From positions 357,476 to 421,475 of the forward strand of contig NZ_JABBYG020000006.1 of NCBI RefSeq assembly GCF_012935325.2: DNA of 64,000 nt. The letters run 5' to 3'. How positions within the stretch are numbered: position 1 is the stretch's first letter; the number at the start of each line of letters is the position of its first letter. Positions 15,283 to 25,376 of this stretch are shown here, piece after piece. Position numbers and translations under genes: made by a program. This DNA comes from Paenibacillus sp. PL91 (GTDB lineage Bacteria; Bacillota; Bacilli; Paenibacillales; Paenibacillaceae). A model generated the notes under the pieces. The model made no database searches and was not told the origin of the DNA. It saw nothing but the letters and a program-made list of their open reading frames with translations.

Positions 15283-18200
15283 ATGAAACATGAAAACGGT
15301 AACATAATTATTAATGACAACCGGATCGCGCATTATAAATTTGCTAATCCCGAGCATGTCGGCGAAGATAGCTCTGGGTATGGCAACGACGGGATAACAT
15401 CAGGCTCATCGAAGCCTATAATCCAAACCGTAGCAGGCCGAACGGCTGTTACGCTTGCTGGCGGCAAAAACAAAACATCCTATGTGCTGCTGCCTTCGGA
15501 TCTTCTGAAGGAGGTCAGCGATCATACGGGAATTACGATTTCAACATGGGTCTATGCGGGCAAAGGGTCTAGCGTATGGGAGAGGATTTTTGATTTTGGA
15601 AAGAGCCAGACCGGTCCTTATATGTTCTTAACTCGGCAATTGCGTGGAACCTGCTTTGCAGGAGAGGACTTGATCGCAGATCCTGGAAAGTCTTTTGCAG
15701 CAGGCGAATGGATGCATATCTCCATGTCTGTTACAGGGACAGCAGGCGGCACACTAAGCAGCGCAGGGCCTGTTGTGTATGTCAATGGCGAGGTCGTTGC
15801 GGATGGATCGATCAGCCAGACATCGAGCGGTAGGTATGCGAAGCTGCGAGCATGGTTTGCTACGTTTGCGGACTCATCGAATTACAGCAACAATACCATC
15901 GGCATGTCTCAGTATGATGCGGATATGGATTTCTGCGGTTCTTTATCGGACTTCCGCATTTATAAAGCGGGGTTAACGCAGGATGAGATCATTGAGGTTA
16001 TGTGCGAATCATTGACAGATGAAGAGATCGTTAACCTTGCTAAGGATAAATATCTAACGTTCCCCACCTCGATTATTACAAAAGATATTGCACTGCCTGC
16101 TTCGCTCATGGGCGGAAAAGTGGCTGTTTCCTGGAAATCCAGCGATACCGATGCTATATCTCATGATGGTGTTGTCAACAAGACGATTCATGCAGCCCAA
16201 GGCGTAACGATTACGGCTCTTTTAAAGAAAGGTGACAGCACTGTAGAAAGAAGCTTCATCGTCTCGGTGCTTCCAAAGGATTTGCCTCCTTACACGTTAA
16301 CGATTAATGGCAATAATGAAATATTGGACGTAAGTCCAATCATGTACGGCCTATTTTATGAGGACATCAACAATGCTGCCGACGGCGGTATCTATGCAGA
16401 GCTTATACAGAACCGTTCCTTCGAGTCGTTTACGTTCGACAGCTATTCCCATGTTTGCGGCGAGCACGGCACATCGACGGGAAGAAATTATACCCCTCTG
16501 CATGCATGGTCAGGCGATACGGATAAAATGACCGTAAAAAACGCGGGCGGGCTAAACGACTTTTTTGGCATCGAGGATCCAGATGTGAATGCTCATTATG
16601 TGACGGTAGCAGGCGGCGCGACCATACGTAATAGAGGTTTTGCAGATACCAACCAGCACTGTGCGATGTTCATTCAACAAGACGCGAAGTATTCGTTCAC
16701 GATCTGGGCGAAAGCGGAAGCAGCCGGCACCATTACGCTGCAATTGCAAAATAAAGAAAACGAAGCAATTAGTGATACAGCGATTGTGGAAGTAAACGGC
16801 GACGGCATTTGGAAAAAATATGGCGTCGATTCGAGAATCGTATTAACGGGATCAATGACCTCGCTTGGCCAGCTCGCACTGACGTTTAACGGTGAGATTT
16901 CGATTGATATGGTCTCTTTAATGCCTGAGGATGTTTGGGGTGCTGGCGAGGAAGAGCGATCCGCGACGGCTCATGCCAACTTCAAAGGTAATCCGAATTA
17001 CAGACTGAGAAAAGATTTAGTGAATGCGCTCGTTGACCTGCATCCTACGTTTCTGCGTTTTCCCGGCGGCTGTATTTCAGAAGGCTCCCACGTCTGGGAA
17101 AATATTTATGATTGGAAAGAGTCCGTCAACGATATTGAGCTGCGCAAGGAAAACTTTAACGTATGGGGCTACATGATGACGATGGGCCTTGGCTATATGG
17201 AGTATTTCCAATTGGCAGAAGATCTGAATGCAGCACCGCTCCCGGTTATGGCCTGCGGCGTGCTTTGCCAAGCTCGTTCGGATTATGTGAATCCTGCGGG
17301 CGGCGCGCTGAGAGATTATTATGTTAAAAACTTTACGGACTTAATCGATTTTGCGATCAGTACCGATTTTGACCATAACGAGTGGGCCGCTTTACGCAAA
17401 AAGATGGGGCATGCCGCGCCGTTTGACCTGCATTATTTGGGCGTGGGCAATGAAAACTGGGGAACGGAGTTTTTTGCCAACTTTGAATACTTTAAAACGG
17501 CGATTGATGCCTATATGGATAAGCATTATCCCGGCTATGAATTAATTATTATCTCAACCGTTGGCGCGCAAGCGGATGATGACGCTTATCAGCAGGGCTG
17601 GAAATTTCTAAGCGGCAACGTGAAGGGCTCAGAATTGATCAGATTCACTGACGGCAAAACAAGCATCGAAGAAACCGTTACGTGGTATGAGAAGCAGGAG
17701 AACTACATGGATACGATTGCGGATGAGCATTATTACCGCTCCAACGAGTATTTGCTGGAGAACGCGGACCGGTACAACTATTATTACCGCGCCTATCAGG
17801 AAGATGGCAGCTTGAACGAGGCGGAGACATCGAAGGTTTTTGTCGGTGAATATGCATCTACAGATAAGAATACATTGGCAGGTGCAGTCGCAGAGGCCGC
17901 CATCATGACGAGCTTTGAAAATAACGCCGATGTGGTGAGACTGGCTGCAACCGCGCCTTTGTTCAACAAAGTGTTGACGGACGGCACGTATAGATGGACG
18001 CCGGATTGCATTTGGTTCGATGACGAGACGGTGTGGTATACGCCAAACTATTACGTGCAGCAGCTGTATGCCAAGTACCTCGGCACCAAGGTTATAGGTA
18101 CTTCGTTTATGACGTATCGAAACGGCGAACAGACGGAGCTCATTCCTCGCGGCGGAATTGAAGTCGCAACAGGAAATGCAACGATTGTGCTGAAGCGTGC

Positions 18201-19041
18201 GAAAGTAACCTCTAACGCAGACGGCAGCGTCCTGCTGGAGCAGGATTTTAAAGAGCCATTAGATTTGGCTTGGAAAGTCATTCCGGGTTCGGCAGGCTGC
18301 ACGCATGACCCGGCCAAAGGTCTAATTTTACACGCCCAAAGCAGCGGCCTGAACGGGTTGTACATTCTGAATGAAGCATGGACGAACTACAAGGTAGAGG
18401 TAGTAGCGGAGAAAATATCCGGCGTTGACGGCTTCTATGTAGGCGCAGGCTTGACGGATATTACAGCGGATAAAAAGGATGTAATCGAATATGCGATCGG
18501 CTATAATGGCAGCGCAACCGGCGTAAAGGTGTACAAGCAGGGAATAGAGGGCTATACGCTAGGCGATTATTCCTCGAGCACGGCAGCCGGCAATTTGAGA
18601 GCCTGCAACGATGAAGTGCTTGCCGATCAAACAGAGTATGCGATAACGGTTAACTACGGCGGAGCGAATGGGAAGCAGCTCATCTGCTCCTATACGGACG
18701 GTACAACGACTAGCAAGGTGTTGGAATACAAGCTGGAAGCTTACAACAGAGAGATTTATCATTCGGTTACAAAGGATGACAAGCATCTGTACGTGAAGCT
18801 TGTGAATGCCGACAACGTGGAGAAAGCGGCTAAGCTTGATTTTAAAGGGATAGACGTGACTGCAGCAGCTAAAATGGTGACGTTAACCGGCGACTCCTCG
18901 CTTGTTCATCTACCGAACGTCAATCAGAAGAATGACGAGAGGGTTAAGCCAAGCGAAACGGAAATAAACGTAGTTAACGGTACCGCAACGATAGCTTTAG
19001 CAGCCAATTCCGTAAACGTGATTGTCTTGGCGCTTATTTAA
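15283..19041 (+). CDS. Large multidomain GH51-type alpha-L-arabinofuranosidase
   Basis: 1252-aa glycoside hydrolase. Residues about 1-240 form a LamG/concanavalin-like domain (GWAHYKFAN-like opening, then FCGSLSDFRIYKAGL). Residues about 245-335 form a bacterial Ig-like domain. From about 340 comes the GH51 catalytic region: YGLFYEDINNAADGG, FLRFPGGCISEG, acid/base Glu724 in GVGNENWG and nucleophile Glu856 in VFVGEYAS. A further lectin-like domain and the C-terminal beta domain follow. It would release arabinofuranosyl residues from arabinan or arabinoxylan. There is no N-terminal signal peptide, and a stop (TGA 15274-15276) blocks any upstream extension, which is odd for such modular enzymes. 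Confidence 0.88.
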   Translation: MKHENGNIIINDNRIAHYKFANPEHVGEDSSGYGNDGITSGSSKPIIQTVAGRTAVTLAGGKNKTSYVLLPSDLLKEVSDHTGITISTWVYAGKGSSVWERIFDFGKSQTGPYMFLTRQLRGTCFAGEDLIADPGKSFAAGEWMHISMSVTGTAGGTLSSAGPVVYVNGEVVADGSISQTSSGRYAKLRAWFATFADSSNYSNNTIGMSQYDADMDFCGSLSDFRIYKAGLTQDEIIEVMCESLTDEEIVNLAKDKYLTFPTSIITKDIALPASLMGGKVAVSWKSSDTDAISHDGVVNKTIHAAQGVTITALLKKGDSTVERSFIVSVLPKDLPPYTLTINGNNEILDVSPIMYGLFYEDINNAADGGIYAELIQNRSFESFTFDSYSHVCGEHGTSTGRNYTPLHAWSGDTDKMTVKNAGGLNDFFGIEDPDVNAHYVTVAGGATIRNRGFADTNQHCAMFIQQDAKYSFTIWAKAEAAGTITLQLQNKENEAISDTAIVEVNGDGIWKKYGVDSRIVLTGSMTSLGQLALTFNGEISIDMVSLMPEDVWGAGEEERSATAHANFKGNPNYRLRKDLVNALVDLHPTFLRFPGGCISEGSHVWENIYDWKESVNDIELRKENFNVWGYMMTMGLGYMEYFQLAEDLNAAPLPVMACGVLCQARSDYVNPAGGALRDYYVKNFTDLIDFAISTDFDHNEWAALRKKMGHAAPFDLHYLGVGNENWGTEFFANFEYFKTAIDAYMDKHYPGYELIIISTVGAQADDDAYQQGWKFLSGNVKGSELIRFTDGKTSIEETVTWYEKQENYMDTIADEHYYRSNEYLLENADRYNYYYRAYQEDGSLNEAETSKVFVGEYASTDKNTLAGAVAEAAIMTSFENNADVVRLAATAPLFNKVLTDGTYRWTPDCIWFDDETVWYTPNYYVQQLYAKYLGTKVIGTSFMTYRNGEQTELIPRGGIEVATGNATIVLKRAKVTSNADGSVLLEQDFKEPLDLAWKVIPGSAGCTHDPAKGLILHAQSSGLNGLYILNEAWTNYKVEVVAEKISGVDGFYVGAGLTDITADKKDVIEYAIGYNGSATGVKVYKQGIEGYTLGDYSSSTAAGNLRACNDEVLADQTEYAITVNYGGANGKQLICSYTDGTTTSKVLEYKLEAYNREIYHSVTKDDKHLYVKLVNADNVEKAAKLDFKGIDVTAAAKMVTLTGDSSLVHLPNVNQKNDERVKPSETEINVVNGTATIALAANSVNVIVLALI

Positions 19042-19058
19042 TACGAAGTAAAAACCAT

Positions 19059-19095
19059 AAAGGACGAATCAGGATAAACCCTGCTTCGTCCTTTT
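19059..19095 (+). terminator. Terminator after the arabinofuranosidase
   Basis: AAAGGACGAA (19059-19068) and TTCGTCCTTT (19085-19094) pair perfectly, with a 16-nt loop. Confidence 0.8.
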
Positions 19096-19343
19096 AACAT
19101 TTAATCATATAAATGCCACCTTAACATGAGTCAAACAAAAAAAGTTAAATGTTTGATTTTGCCCGATTCGGGTCTGTTTCTTTTGTTTCATTACGATTTT
19201 TACACAATTTTATTACCGATGTTAATATTCCCCTTACAAAAGTGACGCAATATAATACTGTCATCACCCTAGTGAAAGCTAATGAGCGTATCAGACAATA
19301 TGAGAGGGAGATTAAAAATAGCAACGTCGCCAAGACAACAATA

Positions 19344-19366
19344 ATCATTTCGTCGCCTGAAATGAT
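19344..19366 (+). promoter_or_regulatory. Inverted repeat upstream of the HupE/UreJ-type gene
   Basis: ATCATTTC-N7-GAAATGAT (19344-19351 and 19359-19366) is a perfect eight-base dyad 18 nt before the GGAGG site of the 19399 gene. With no T-run it is more likely an operator or RNA hairpin than a terminator. A TATAAT occurs at 19251-19256 without a good -35 box. The rest of 19096-19398 shows no gene. Confidence 0.5.
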
Positions 19367-19398
19367 CATTCAACATTAGAATGTGGAGGATTGAGTAA

Positions 19399-20493
19399 TT
19401 GAAACGATTATCGACATTGATCATAATGGCTGGTTTATCGATCTTTTTACTATTCATGTGTTATCCGACGCATACGCTCGCTCATCCATTGAGTGTAAGC
19501 TATAGCACGATAACGCATAACGATAGCGGGATCGAATTGGCGTATTCTATCGACATATTGTCTGTCACTGAATCTACTGATGTAGGTTTAATAGATAGAC
19601 AAAAGCTTCGCGAATCCCAAGATGACATTAATGAATGGATTCGTCAAAAAATTGTGCTTAAAGTCGATGGCATTAAGCAACAAGGACAGTTGACGAGTAT
19701 GGAGCTTGAAGATAGGCGATCTGAAGGGCTAACGATGGTAAGAGCAAAATATCAATTTTCAGACGTGAAAAGCGGACAAGAAATTAGCTTGGACGACTCC
19801 ATGTACACAGAAAACAGCCCTAATTATACGAATCTACTTGTTTTTAAAGAGGGCAAACAAGTTAGTGAAACAGTATTGAAGGGCCGTGAACGACACTGGG
19901 AGGTGATTTTAGGAGATCCAGCGGGAGTATCGGGTAGGTCTGGCTCGCATAGCGGTTGGCTTGATTTTCTCTTATTGGGTGCGGAGCATATTCTTACGGG
20001 CTACGACCATCTTTTGTTTTTACTGGCGCTGCTTCTGAGAAAACAAAGCTTTAAACAATATGCTGCCATTATAACTGCCTTTACTGTTGCGCACAGTATT
20101 ACCTTATCCATGGCGGTAATGGGTATCGTATCGGTTCCGTCTCGCTGGGTTGAAGCGATTATTGCACTTAGTATTTGTTTTGTTGCTGTTGAAAATCTAT
20201 TTCGCGAAAAAATTTCGCATAGAGCTCTAATTACATTCCTATTCGGCTTATTTCATGGCTTAGGCTTCGCAGGAATTTTAAGCGAAATGGAGATTCCAAA
20301 ATCACATTTGGCGGTTTCGCTAATAAGCTTCAATGTGGGCATTGAGCTTGTGCAGATTACTTTAGTATTGTTGCTGCTGCCTCTGTTAAATTTGTGGCAA
20401 CGCAGCTCTTACCAAAAGTCAGGATTAATAGCAGTGTCGACTGTCATTGCGTTGATCGGCGCTTTTTGGTCGATGGAGCGTTTGTTTTTCTAA
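19399..20493 (+). CDS. HupE/UreJ_2-family membrane protein (putative metal transport)
   Basis: 364-aa membrane protein. Signal sequence about 1-29 ending TLAHP, then an extracytoplasmic beta-rich region of about 150 residues. The C-terminal part has about six transmembrane helices with conserved polar and His motifs: GAEHILTGYDHLLFLLAL, FTVAHSITL and LFGLFHGLGFAG. These are the HupE/UreJ_2 signatures; family members are thought to import nickel or cobalt. The TTG start at 19399 lies 9 nt after GGAGG. It is 62 nt upstream of the S-layer phosphoesterase gene and probably shares its transcript, so metal supply for that metalloenzyme is possible. Confidence 0.82.
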   Translation: MKRLSTLIIMAGLSIFLLFMCYPTHTLAHPLSVSYSTITHNDSGIELAYSIDILSVTESTDVGLIDRQKLRESQDDINEWIRQKIVLKVDGIKQQGQLTSMELEDRRSEGLTMVRAKYQFSDVKSGQEISLDDSMYTENSPNYTNLLVFKEGKQVSETVLKGRERHWEVILGDPAGVSGRSGSHSGWLDFLLLGAEHILTGYDHLLFLLALLLRKQSFKQYAAIITAFTVAHSITLSMAVMGIVSVPSRWVEAIIALSICFVAVENLFREKISHRALITFLFGLFHGLGFAGILSEMEIPKSHLAVSLISFNVGIELVQITLVLLLLPLLNLWQRSSYQKSGLIAVSTVIALIGAFWSMERLFF

Positions 20494-20555
20494 AAAGATT
20501 GAAGTATACGCTGGAACCAAACATTAGAAGAAAGATAGAGGTGGAGATAAGGCTT

Positions 20556-23500
20556 ATGTTGTTATTAGAAAAGAGATTAACGAAGGTGTTGCTATCCCTC
20601 GTCATATTGTTGCAAATAGCATTGCTTCCTATCTCGGGCATGAAGGAGAGCCAAGTAGCTTCAGCTGCCGATCGAACTTTTAAAATTGCGGTTCTTCCCG
20701 ACACGCAAATGTATTCCAGGCACAAGCCGGAAATTTATAATTCCCAAACGGAATGGATAAAAAAATATCAATATAGCGAGAATATCGTATTCACTACGCA
20801 CTTAGGCGACATTGTTGATCAGAGCACGGTAGAGAGTGAATGGAAAAGTGCCGATGAAGCGATGAAGATCTTGGACGATGCGGGAGCTCCTTATGGTTAT
20901 ACAGCGGGAAATCACGATATTGCCGAATGGTTAGACGATGATAGCCGAGATGATAATGACAAATATAATAAGTTCTTTAATCAATACTTCAAGCCAGCAA
21001 CACGTATGATCAATAAGCCTGGATATCAAGGATCGTCTCCGAAGGGCTATAGCTCCTACTATACGTTTAAGGGCGCTGGAAAAACATTTTTGGTTATGTT
21101 TATTGACTGGAGAGCGGGAGCCGAGACGATAAAATGGGCAAACCAGGTCATGAAAGACAACGCTGACAAACCAACTATTTTGGCAACTCACCAGCTTTTG
21201 AATATCGAAAGCGATGGGAAAACGGCGGTTATGACAGAGAATGGCCAATATTTGTGGGATGAATTGATTAAAAGCAACGACCAAATTTTTCTCACCCTAA
21301 ACGGTCACCACCATGGTACTGCTCAAATGGTCAAAAAGAACGACAAAGGCCATGACGTATTTATGTCCGTTATTGATTATCAAGGATATTATATGGGTGG
21401 AAACGGCATTATGCGAACGATGGAGTTCAATCTGGATGCAGGAACGATCTCTGCAAAGACGTTCTCTCCTTGGGTCATGAATATGCCTTTGGATACGCGT
21501 GATGAAACTTATGATCTTGAAGAAATTAACGATGCCAACAACAAATTTATTGTGAACATGAATTTTAACGAACGCTTCAAAGGGATTTGGGATTCGCAAA
21601 ACCGAGCGCCGCAAGCGTCTGACGTCAATTACAATATAGCAGAAGGCAAAACGCTGAGCGCCAAGCTGAAAGCAACGGATCCTGATGTCGACAAGCTGAC
21701 CTACTCCATTGTCAGTGCACCATCAAAAGGTACGGTCAAGCTTGTCGATGCTTCGACCGGATCGTTTCTCTATACGGCTCCTGCAGGGGCAACGGGCAAT
21801 GATACATTCACCTTTAAAGCGAATGACGGCTTTGTGGATTCTGAGATCAAAACGGTAACGATTAACGTTCGGAGCGCCTCGGATGGCAACGGCGAGGTTG
21901 CGCATTGGAAATTCGAAAAGCCAGCTGACGGTTCCTTCAACGTAAAGGATTTATCCGGCAACGGCAATGATCTGCACCGAGTTGACCTTATTCAAACGGA
22001 TGTGCCAGACATTGATATGAAATGGACGGATGATAAGTCGCCGTTTTCCAAAAGCAAGGGCAGCTTAGAAATTTCTTCGCATGGTAAAATGCCGCAAGAG
22101 CTATCTTATTTAAGGACGGATGACGATGCGCCGTTAAATGCCATGACCTTCCAAAATGGCTATACAATAGAAGCGTATTTCCGCATTAACAGCAACTTTG
22201 ACGGGAATCAAAACGGTTGGATGGGCATGCTCGGACGTGGAGGCACGGGTGCCGACGGCGGGAAAACAGACGGGGACAGAGAAGAGCCTCTCGCTACCTT
22301 GTCTATTTCTAACCTAAAGCAGCTGCAGTGGGCAGCTTACCCGGACAATTTGGATAGCCTGAGGACCAACTGGTCGGGCGAGATGTTCTTCGACTGGATT
22401 CACGTTGCTGTAGTGAACGATACGAAAAAGACAAAAATGTACGTGAATGGCTCCCCAGTACTGACGAATGACGAAGGTCCAAATTCGATTGGACTAGCGA
22501 CAGCTCAGAAAAACGGCAAATTCGTACCGTGGATCGTCGGAGCGTACCATTACAACAATGTATTTGAAAAAGCATTTAACGGGGCGATTAATGAAATTCG
22601 GATTACGAATCGTCCGCTCGACCTCACTGAGTTTTTGATGAATGACAATGAAATACCTGTCAGCAAAGATTTATCGGTGATGACCGATCAGAATAAGGCG
22701 TATAGCGGCAAGCTGTTGGCTTCCGATCTAGACATGAACCCTTTAACGTATCAAATCGTTGCTCAGCCAACAAATGGTTCTTTATCAGTTGATAAGGAAA
22801 CAGGAGATTTCGTCTATACGCCAATCCGCGATTATAACGGTGCTGATCAATTTACTTACCGGGTTTATGACGGCAAAGTGTATTCAAACGATGCTCATGT
22901 CAGCGTAACGGTAAATAAAAATCATACACCGAAGGCGCTAGATCACAATTATACGGTTGCTCCAGGAAAAGAATTGAGCGGAATGATGAAAGCGGAGGAT
23001 ACCGACGGCGACAAGCTCTCGTTTGAACTGCTCAAGCAACCGGGCAAGGGAACGGTCGAATTGACCGATGCATCCACAGGCACCTTTAAATATGTGCCTA
23101 CCGATGGACAAACAGGACTTGATTATTTTACTTATCGTGTTACAGACGGTAAGAACGAATCGCTTGAAGCGGTAGTTATCATAGAGATAACAGCAAATGC
23201 GCCTAGCACAGGAGATTGGACGGCGTCTAATCTGGAATATACGGTCCGTCAAGGTGGAACTATCAACGGCACTTTCTCCGATGCGGTCGACAAGAATGAA
23301 CGGGATAACGTGCTTGAAATCAGTATGGTAAGTCTTCCGGAAAAAGGACAAGTAACCGTAACCGAAGCAACTTATGGGTCATTCGTGTACAAAGCGGATT
23401 CTGCTAAGACCGGTACAGACGTGCTCACTTTTCAAATTAGCGACGGTATAAGACGGACGAATACAGCCTATGCACTCATTCATATTGAACCGAACAACAA

Positions 23501-24431
23501 GCCCGTTGCGGCGAATCTTCAGCTTCAAATGGTTAGGGATAAGAAGCTGGAAGGCGGCCAGATGAAAGCGAGCGATGGCGATAAAGATACGCTCACCTTC
23601 ACGATCGTCACCCAGCCGGAATCCGGGAAATTGACAGTAACAGATGCCGTTTACGGATATTTCAACTACGAGCCAAACGCAGGCTTTACCGGAGAGGACA
23701 AATTTACCTATAAGGTAAACGATGGCATCTCTGATTCTAATACGGCTGAGGTCAAAATTAATGTTCATTCTCCTTCCGGTAGCGATGGTGGCGGTGGTGG
23801 ATCAAATGTGATCCAGCCGACGCCAAAACCACCGGAAAAACCAACTGTGCCACCAGTGACACCTGAGAAGCCAGCAACTGAACCTCCAGCAGCTCCTGTA
23901 AAGTTTGAGGATCTTTCCGATCACTGGGCCAAAGGAGCAGTTGAGAAGCTGAGCGCGCTAAACGTGATTAACGGTTATCCTGATCAGACGTTTAAGCCGG
24001 AAAAAGAAATGACACGTGCGGAGTTCGTTGTTCTACTCGTGAAAGCTCTCCAGTTGAAGGGTACGGGTGGTCCTTCCTTTAGCGATCTGAACGGCCACTG
24101 GGCCGAGGAAGCAGTCCAAACGGCTGCTACGCTAGGAATCATTCAGGGGGTAAACGATTCGACCTTTGCTCCCAAGCAAAAAATTACTAGGGAACAGATG
24201 GCAGTTATTCTCGTTCGGGCTTTAAAGCTGAAGACCGAAAACGAAGAGAAAACGAAGTTCGTCGATCAATCGAATGTTTCTGCTTGGGCCGTCAGCTCCT
24301 TGAATACGCTTGTTGGCCAAGGCATTATCAAAGGCTATGAGGACGGCTCCTTCCGTCCGGATAAAGCGATGAACCGAGGCGAAGCGGCATCTGTAATCGT
24401 GAAATTGATGGACATGCAAGCGAAGCAATAA
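20556..24431 (+). CDS. S-layer-anchored metallophosphoesterase with Ig-like repeats
   Basis: 1291-aa secreted, wall-anchored protein. Signal peptide about 1-38. Calcineurin-like metallophosphoesterase about 40-345: VLPDTQ, GDIVDQ, GNHD near residue 118, THQLL and NGHHHG supply metal ligands (DxQ where many have DxH). One Ig/cadherin-like repeat about 350-440, LamG domain about 445-690, then four more Ig-like repeats to about 1080, each with a D-x-D...LTY...GTV...F-x-Y...NDG pattern. A Pro-rich linker precedes three SLH domains (about 1115-1290; FEDLSDHWAKGAVEKL, ITREQMAVIL) that bind pyruvylated wall polymer. The ATG at 20556 opens the signal peptide; upstream in-frame codons overlap hupE. 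Substrate unknown. Confidence 0.9.
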   Translation: MLLLEKRLTKVLLSLVILLQIALLPISGMKESQVASAADRTFKIAVLPDTQMYSRHKPEIYNSQTEWIKKYQYSENIVFTTHLGDIVDQSTVESEWKSADEAMKILDDAGAPYGYTAGNHDIAEWLDDDSRDDNDKYNKFFNQYFKPATRMINKPGYQGSSPKGYSSYYTFKGAGKTFLVMFIDWRAGAETIKWANQVMKDNADKPTILATHQLLNIESDGKTAVMTENGQYLWDELIKSNDQIFLTLNGHHHGTAQMVKKNDKGHDVFMSVIDYQGYYMGGNGIMRTMEFNLDAGTISAKTFSPWVMNMPLDTRDETYDLEEINDANNKFIVNMNFNERFKGIWDSQNRAPQASDVNYNIAEGKTLSAKLKATDPDVDKLTYSIVSAPSKGTVKLVDASTGSFLYTAPAGATGNDTFTFKANDGFVDSEIKTVTINVRSASDGNGEVAHWKFEKPADGSFNVKDLSGNGNDLHRVDLIQTDVPDIDMKWTDDKSPFSKSKGSLEISSHGKMPQELSYLRTDDDAPLNAMTFQNGYTIEAYFRINSNFDGNQNGWMGMLGRGGTGADGGKTDGDREEPLATLSISNLKQLQWAAYPDNLDSLRTNWSGEMFFDWIHVAVVNDTKKTKMYVNGSPVLTNDEGPNSIGLATAQKNGKFVPWIVGAYHYNNVFEKAFNGAINEIRITNRPLDLTEFLMNDNEIPVSKDLSVMTDQNKAYSGKLLASDLDMNPLTYQIVAQPTNGSLSVDKETGDFVYTPIRDYNGADQFTYRVYDGKVYSNDAHVSVTVNKNHTPKALDHNYTVAPGKELSGMMKAEDTDGDKLSFELLKQPGKGTVELTDASTGTFKYVPTDGQTGLDYFTYRVTDGKNESLEAVVIIEITANAPSTGDWTASNLEYTVRQGGTINGTFSDAVDKNERDNVLEISMVSLPEKGQVTVTEATYGSFVYKADSAKTGTDVLTFQISDGIRRTNTAYALIHIEPNNKPVAANLQLQMVRDKKLEGGQMKASDGDKDTLTFTIVTQPESGKLTVTDAVYGYFNYEPNAGFTGEDKFTYKVNDGISDSNTAEVKINVHSPSGSDGGGGGSNVIQPTPKPPEKPTVPPVTPEKPATEPPAAPVKFEDLSDHWAKGAVEKLSALNVINGYPDQTFKPEKEMTRAEFVVLLVKALQLKGTGGPSFSDLNGHWAEEAVQTAATLGIIQGVNDSTFAPKQKITREQMAVILVRALKLKTENEEKTKFVDQSNVSAWAVSSLNTLVGQGIIKGYEDGSFRPDKAMNRGEAASVIVKLMDMQAKQ

Positions 24432-24447
24432 CGTAATTAATAAACAT

Positions 24448-24487
24448 AAAAAGTCAGTGAGGAATTGCATTCCTCGCTGACTTTTTT
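24448..24487 (+). terminator. Terminator between the SLH phosphoesterase and TetR genes
   Basis: An 18-bp near-perfect stem (AAAAAGTCAGTGAGGAAT with its complement, one G-T pair) and three-base loop, with T-runs on both strands. It can serve both convergent genes. Confidence 0.88.
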
Positions 24488-24540
24488 GTTTGAGTAGCGG
24501 GTTCAAGGCGAATAGTATAGATGCAAGCAGCTTACTCTAA

Positions 24541-25182
24541 TTAGGCTTTCAGGTAATCCATAAATATATTTTTTAGGATAGCAAGCTGATGATCGGTTTC
24601 CAGATCAGATTCGAACAGAAGAATATTTTTTTGCAACGATAATTTTTTTGAGAAAAGACCAAATGTGTTGATGAGAGTCGTTAGTGTCTCCTTAACCGGA
24701 AGGTCGGAACGAATCGATCCATCCTCTATGCCGTTTTGAATGATTTTCGAATACTCGCTCGATATCATGCGATTCATTGCGTTGATATTATGAATATCCT
24801 CTAAAGGCTCGGACGCGTGAGAGGCATAGCTTTCAAAATCGACCATAAATTTAATGCTCGAATGATGATGATCCTCGATAAAGAAATCAAACAATATTTC
24901 GAGCTGTTCAAGGCATGACAAGGGCAGCTCAGCGACATATTGAAAACGTTGATGCATCGGTTCAAGCAGCTTGGTAGCGACTGCAACGATCAGCTTTTCT
25001 TTTTTGGGAAAATACCGAAACAGCGTCGCGATGCCAATATTCGCGTCAGCGGCTATATCCTGCATCGTCGTTTTTTCAATTCCCTTTTGATTAAATACGC
25101 GCTCTGCGGCTTCGAGAACGGTGAATAGGCGCTGCTGCTTGCCTTCCGAACGTTCTTTCTCGTATCTTTCCTTTGGATCCAT
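24541..25182 (-). CDS. TetR-family transcriptional regulator
   Basis: 213-aa TetR repressor. The N-terminal helix-turn-helix is at about 20-65 (EAAERVFNQKGIEKTTMQDIA, then GIATLFRYFPKKEKLI). The C-terminal part is a helical ligand-binding domain. It is divergent from a short-chain dehydrogenase gene, and two tandem palindromes lie in the shared 194-bp intergenic region, so it very probably represses the dehydrogenase and possibly itself. The inducer is unknown. Confidence 0.9.
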   Translation of the reverse strand: MDPKERYEKERSEGKQQRLFTVLEAAERVFNQKGIEKTTMQDIAADANIGIATLFRYFPKKEKLIVAVATKLLEPMHQRFQYVAELPLSCLEQLEILFDFFIEDHHHSSIKFMVDFESYASHASEPLEDIHNINAMNRMISSEYSKIIQNGIEDGSIRSDLPVKETLTTLINTFGLFSKKLSLQKNILLFESDLETDHQLAILKNIFMDYLKA

Positions 25183-25280
25183 AAGAGTTTAAATCCTTTC
25201 AGCTTTGCTATTTCGATTACATGTAGTATAGCGATTGGTTATCCTTTAAGCAAGGAAGGATTGAGCTTTTTTGATGAGTG

Positions 25281-25317
25281 TGATATGATTTATATCATAG
25301 TGATAGTCATACTATCA
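25281..25317. promoter_or_regulatory. Twin palindromic TetR operators
   Basis: TGATAT-N5-ATATCA (25281-25297) and TGATAGT-CAT-ACTATCA (25301-25317) are two perfect 17-bp dyads whose centres are 20 bp apart, two helical turns. Both share the half-site TGATA. Candidate promoter hexamers (TTGATG 25271-25276, TATCAT 25293-25298) are covered by them. Confidence 0.72.
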
Positions 25318-25376
25318 TTAAATGATCATTTCTTCGTCATTCATTCAAAATATCGAACACCAAAGGGGACTTACAC

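Noticed and set aside
19149..19379. 76-codon frame before the HupE/UreJ-type gene
   Set aside because: No ribosome-binding site, A/T-rich low-complexity composition, and it covers the likely promoter and dyad.
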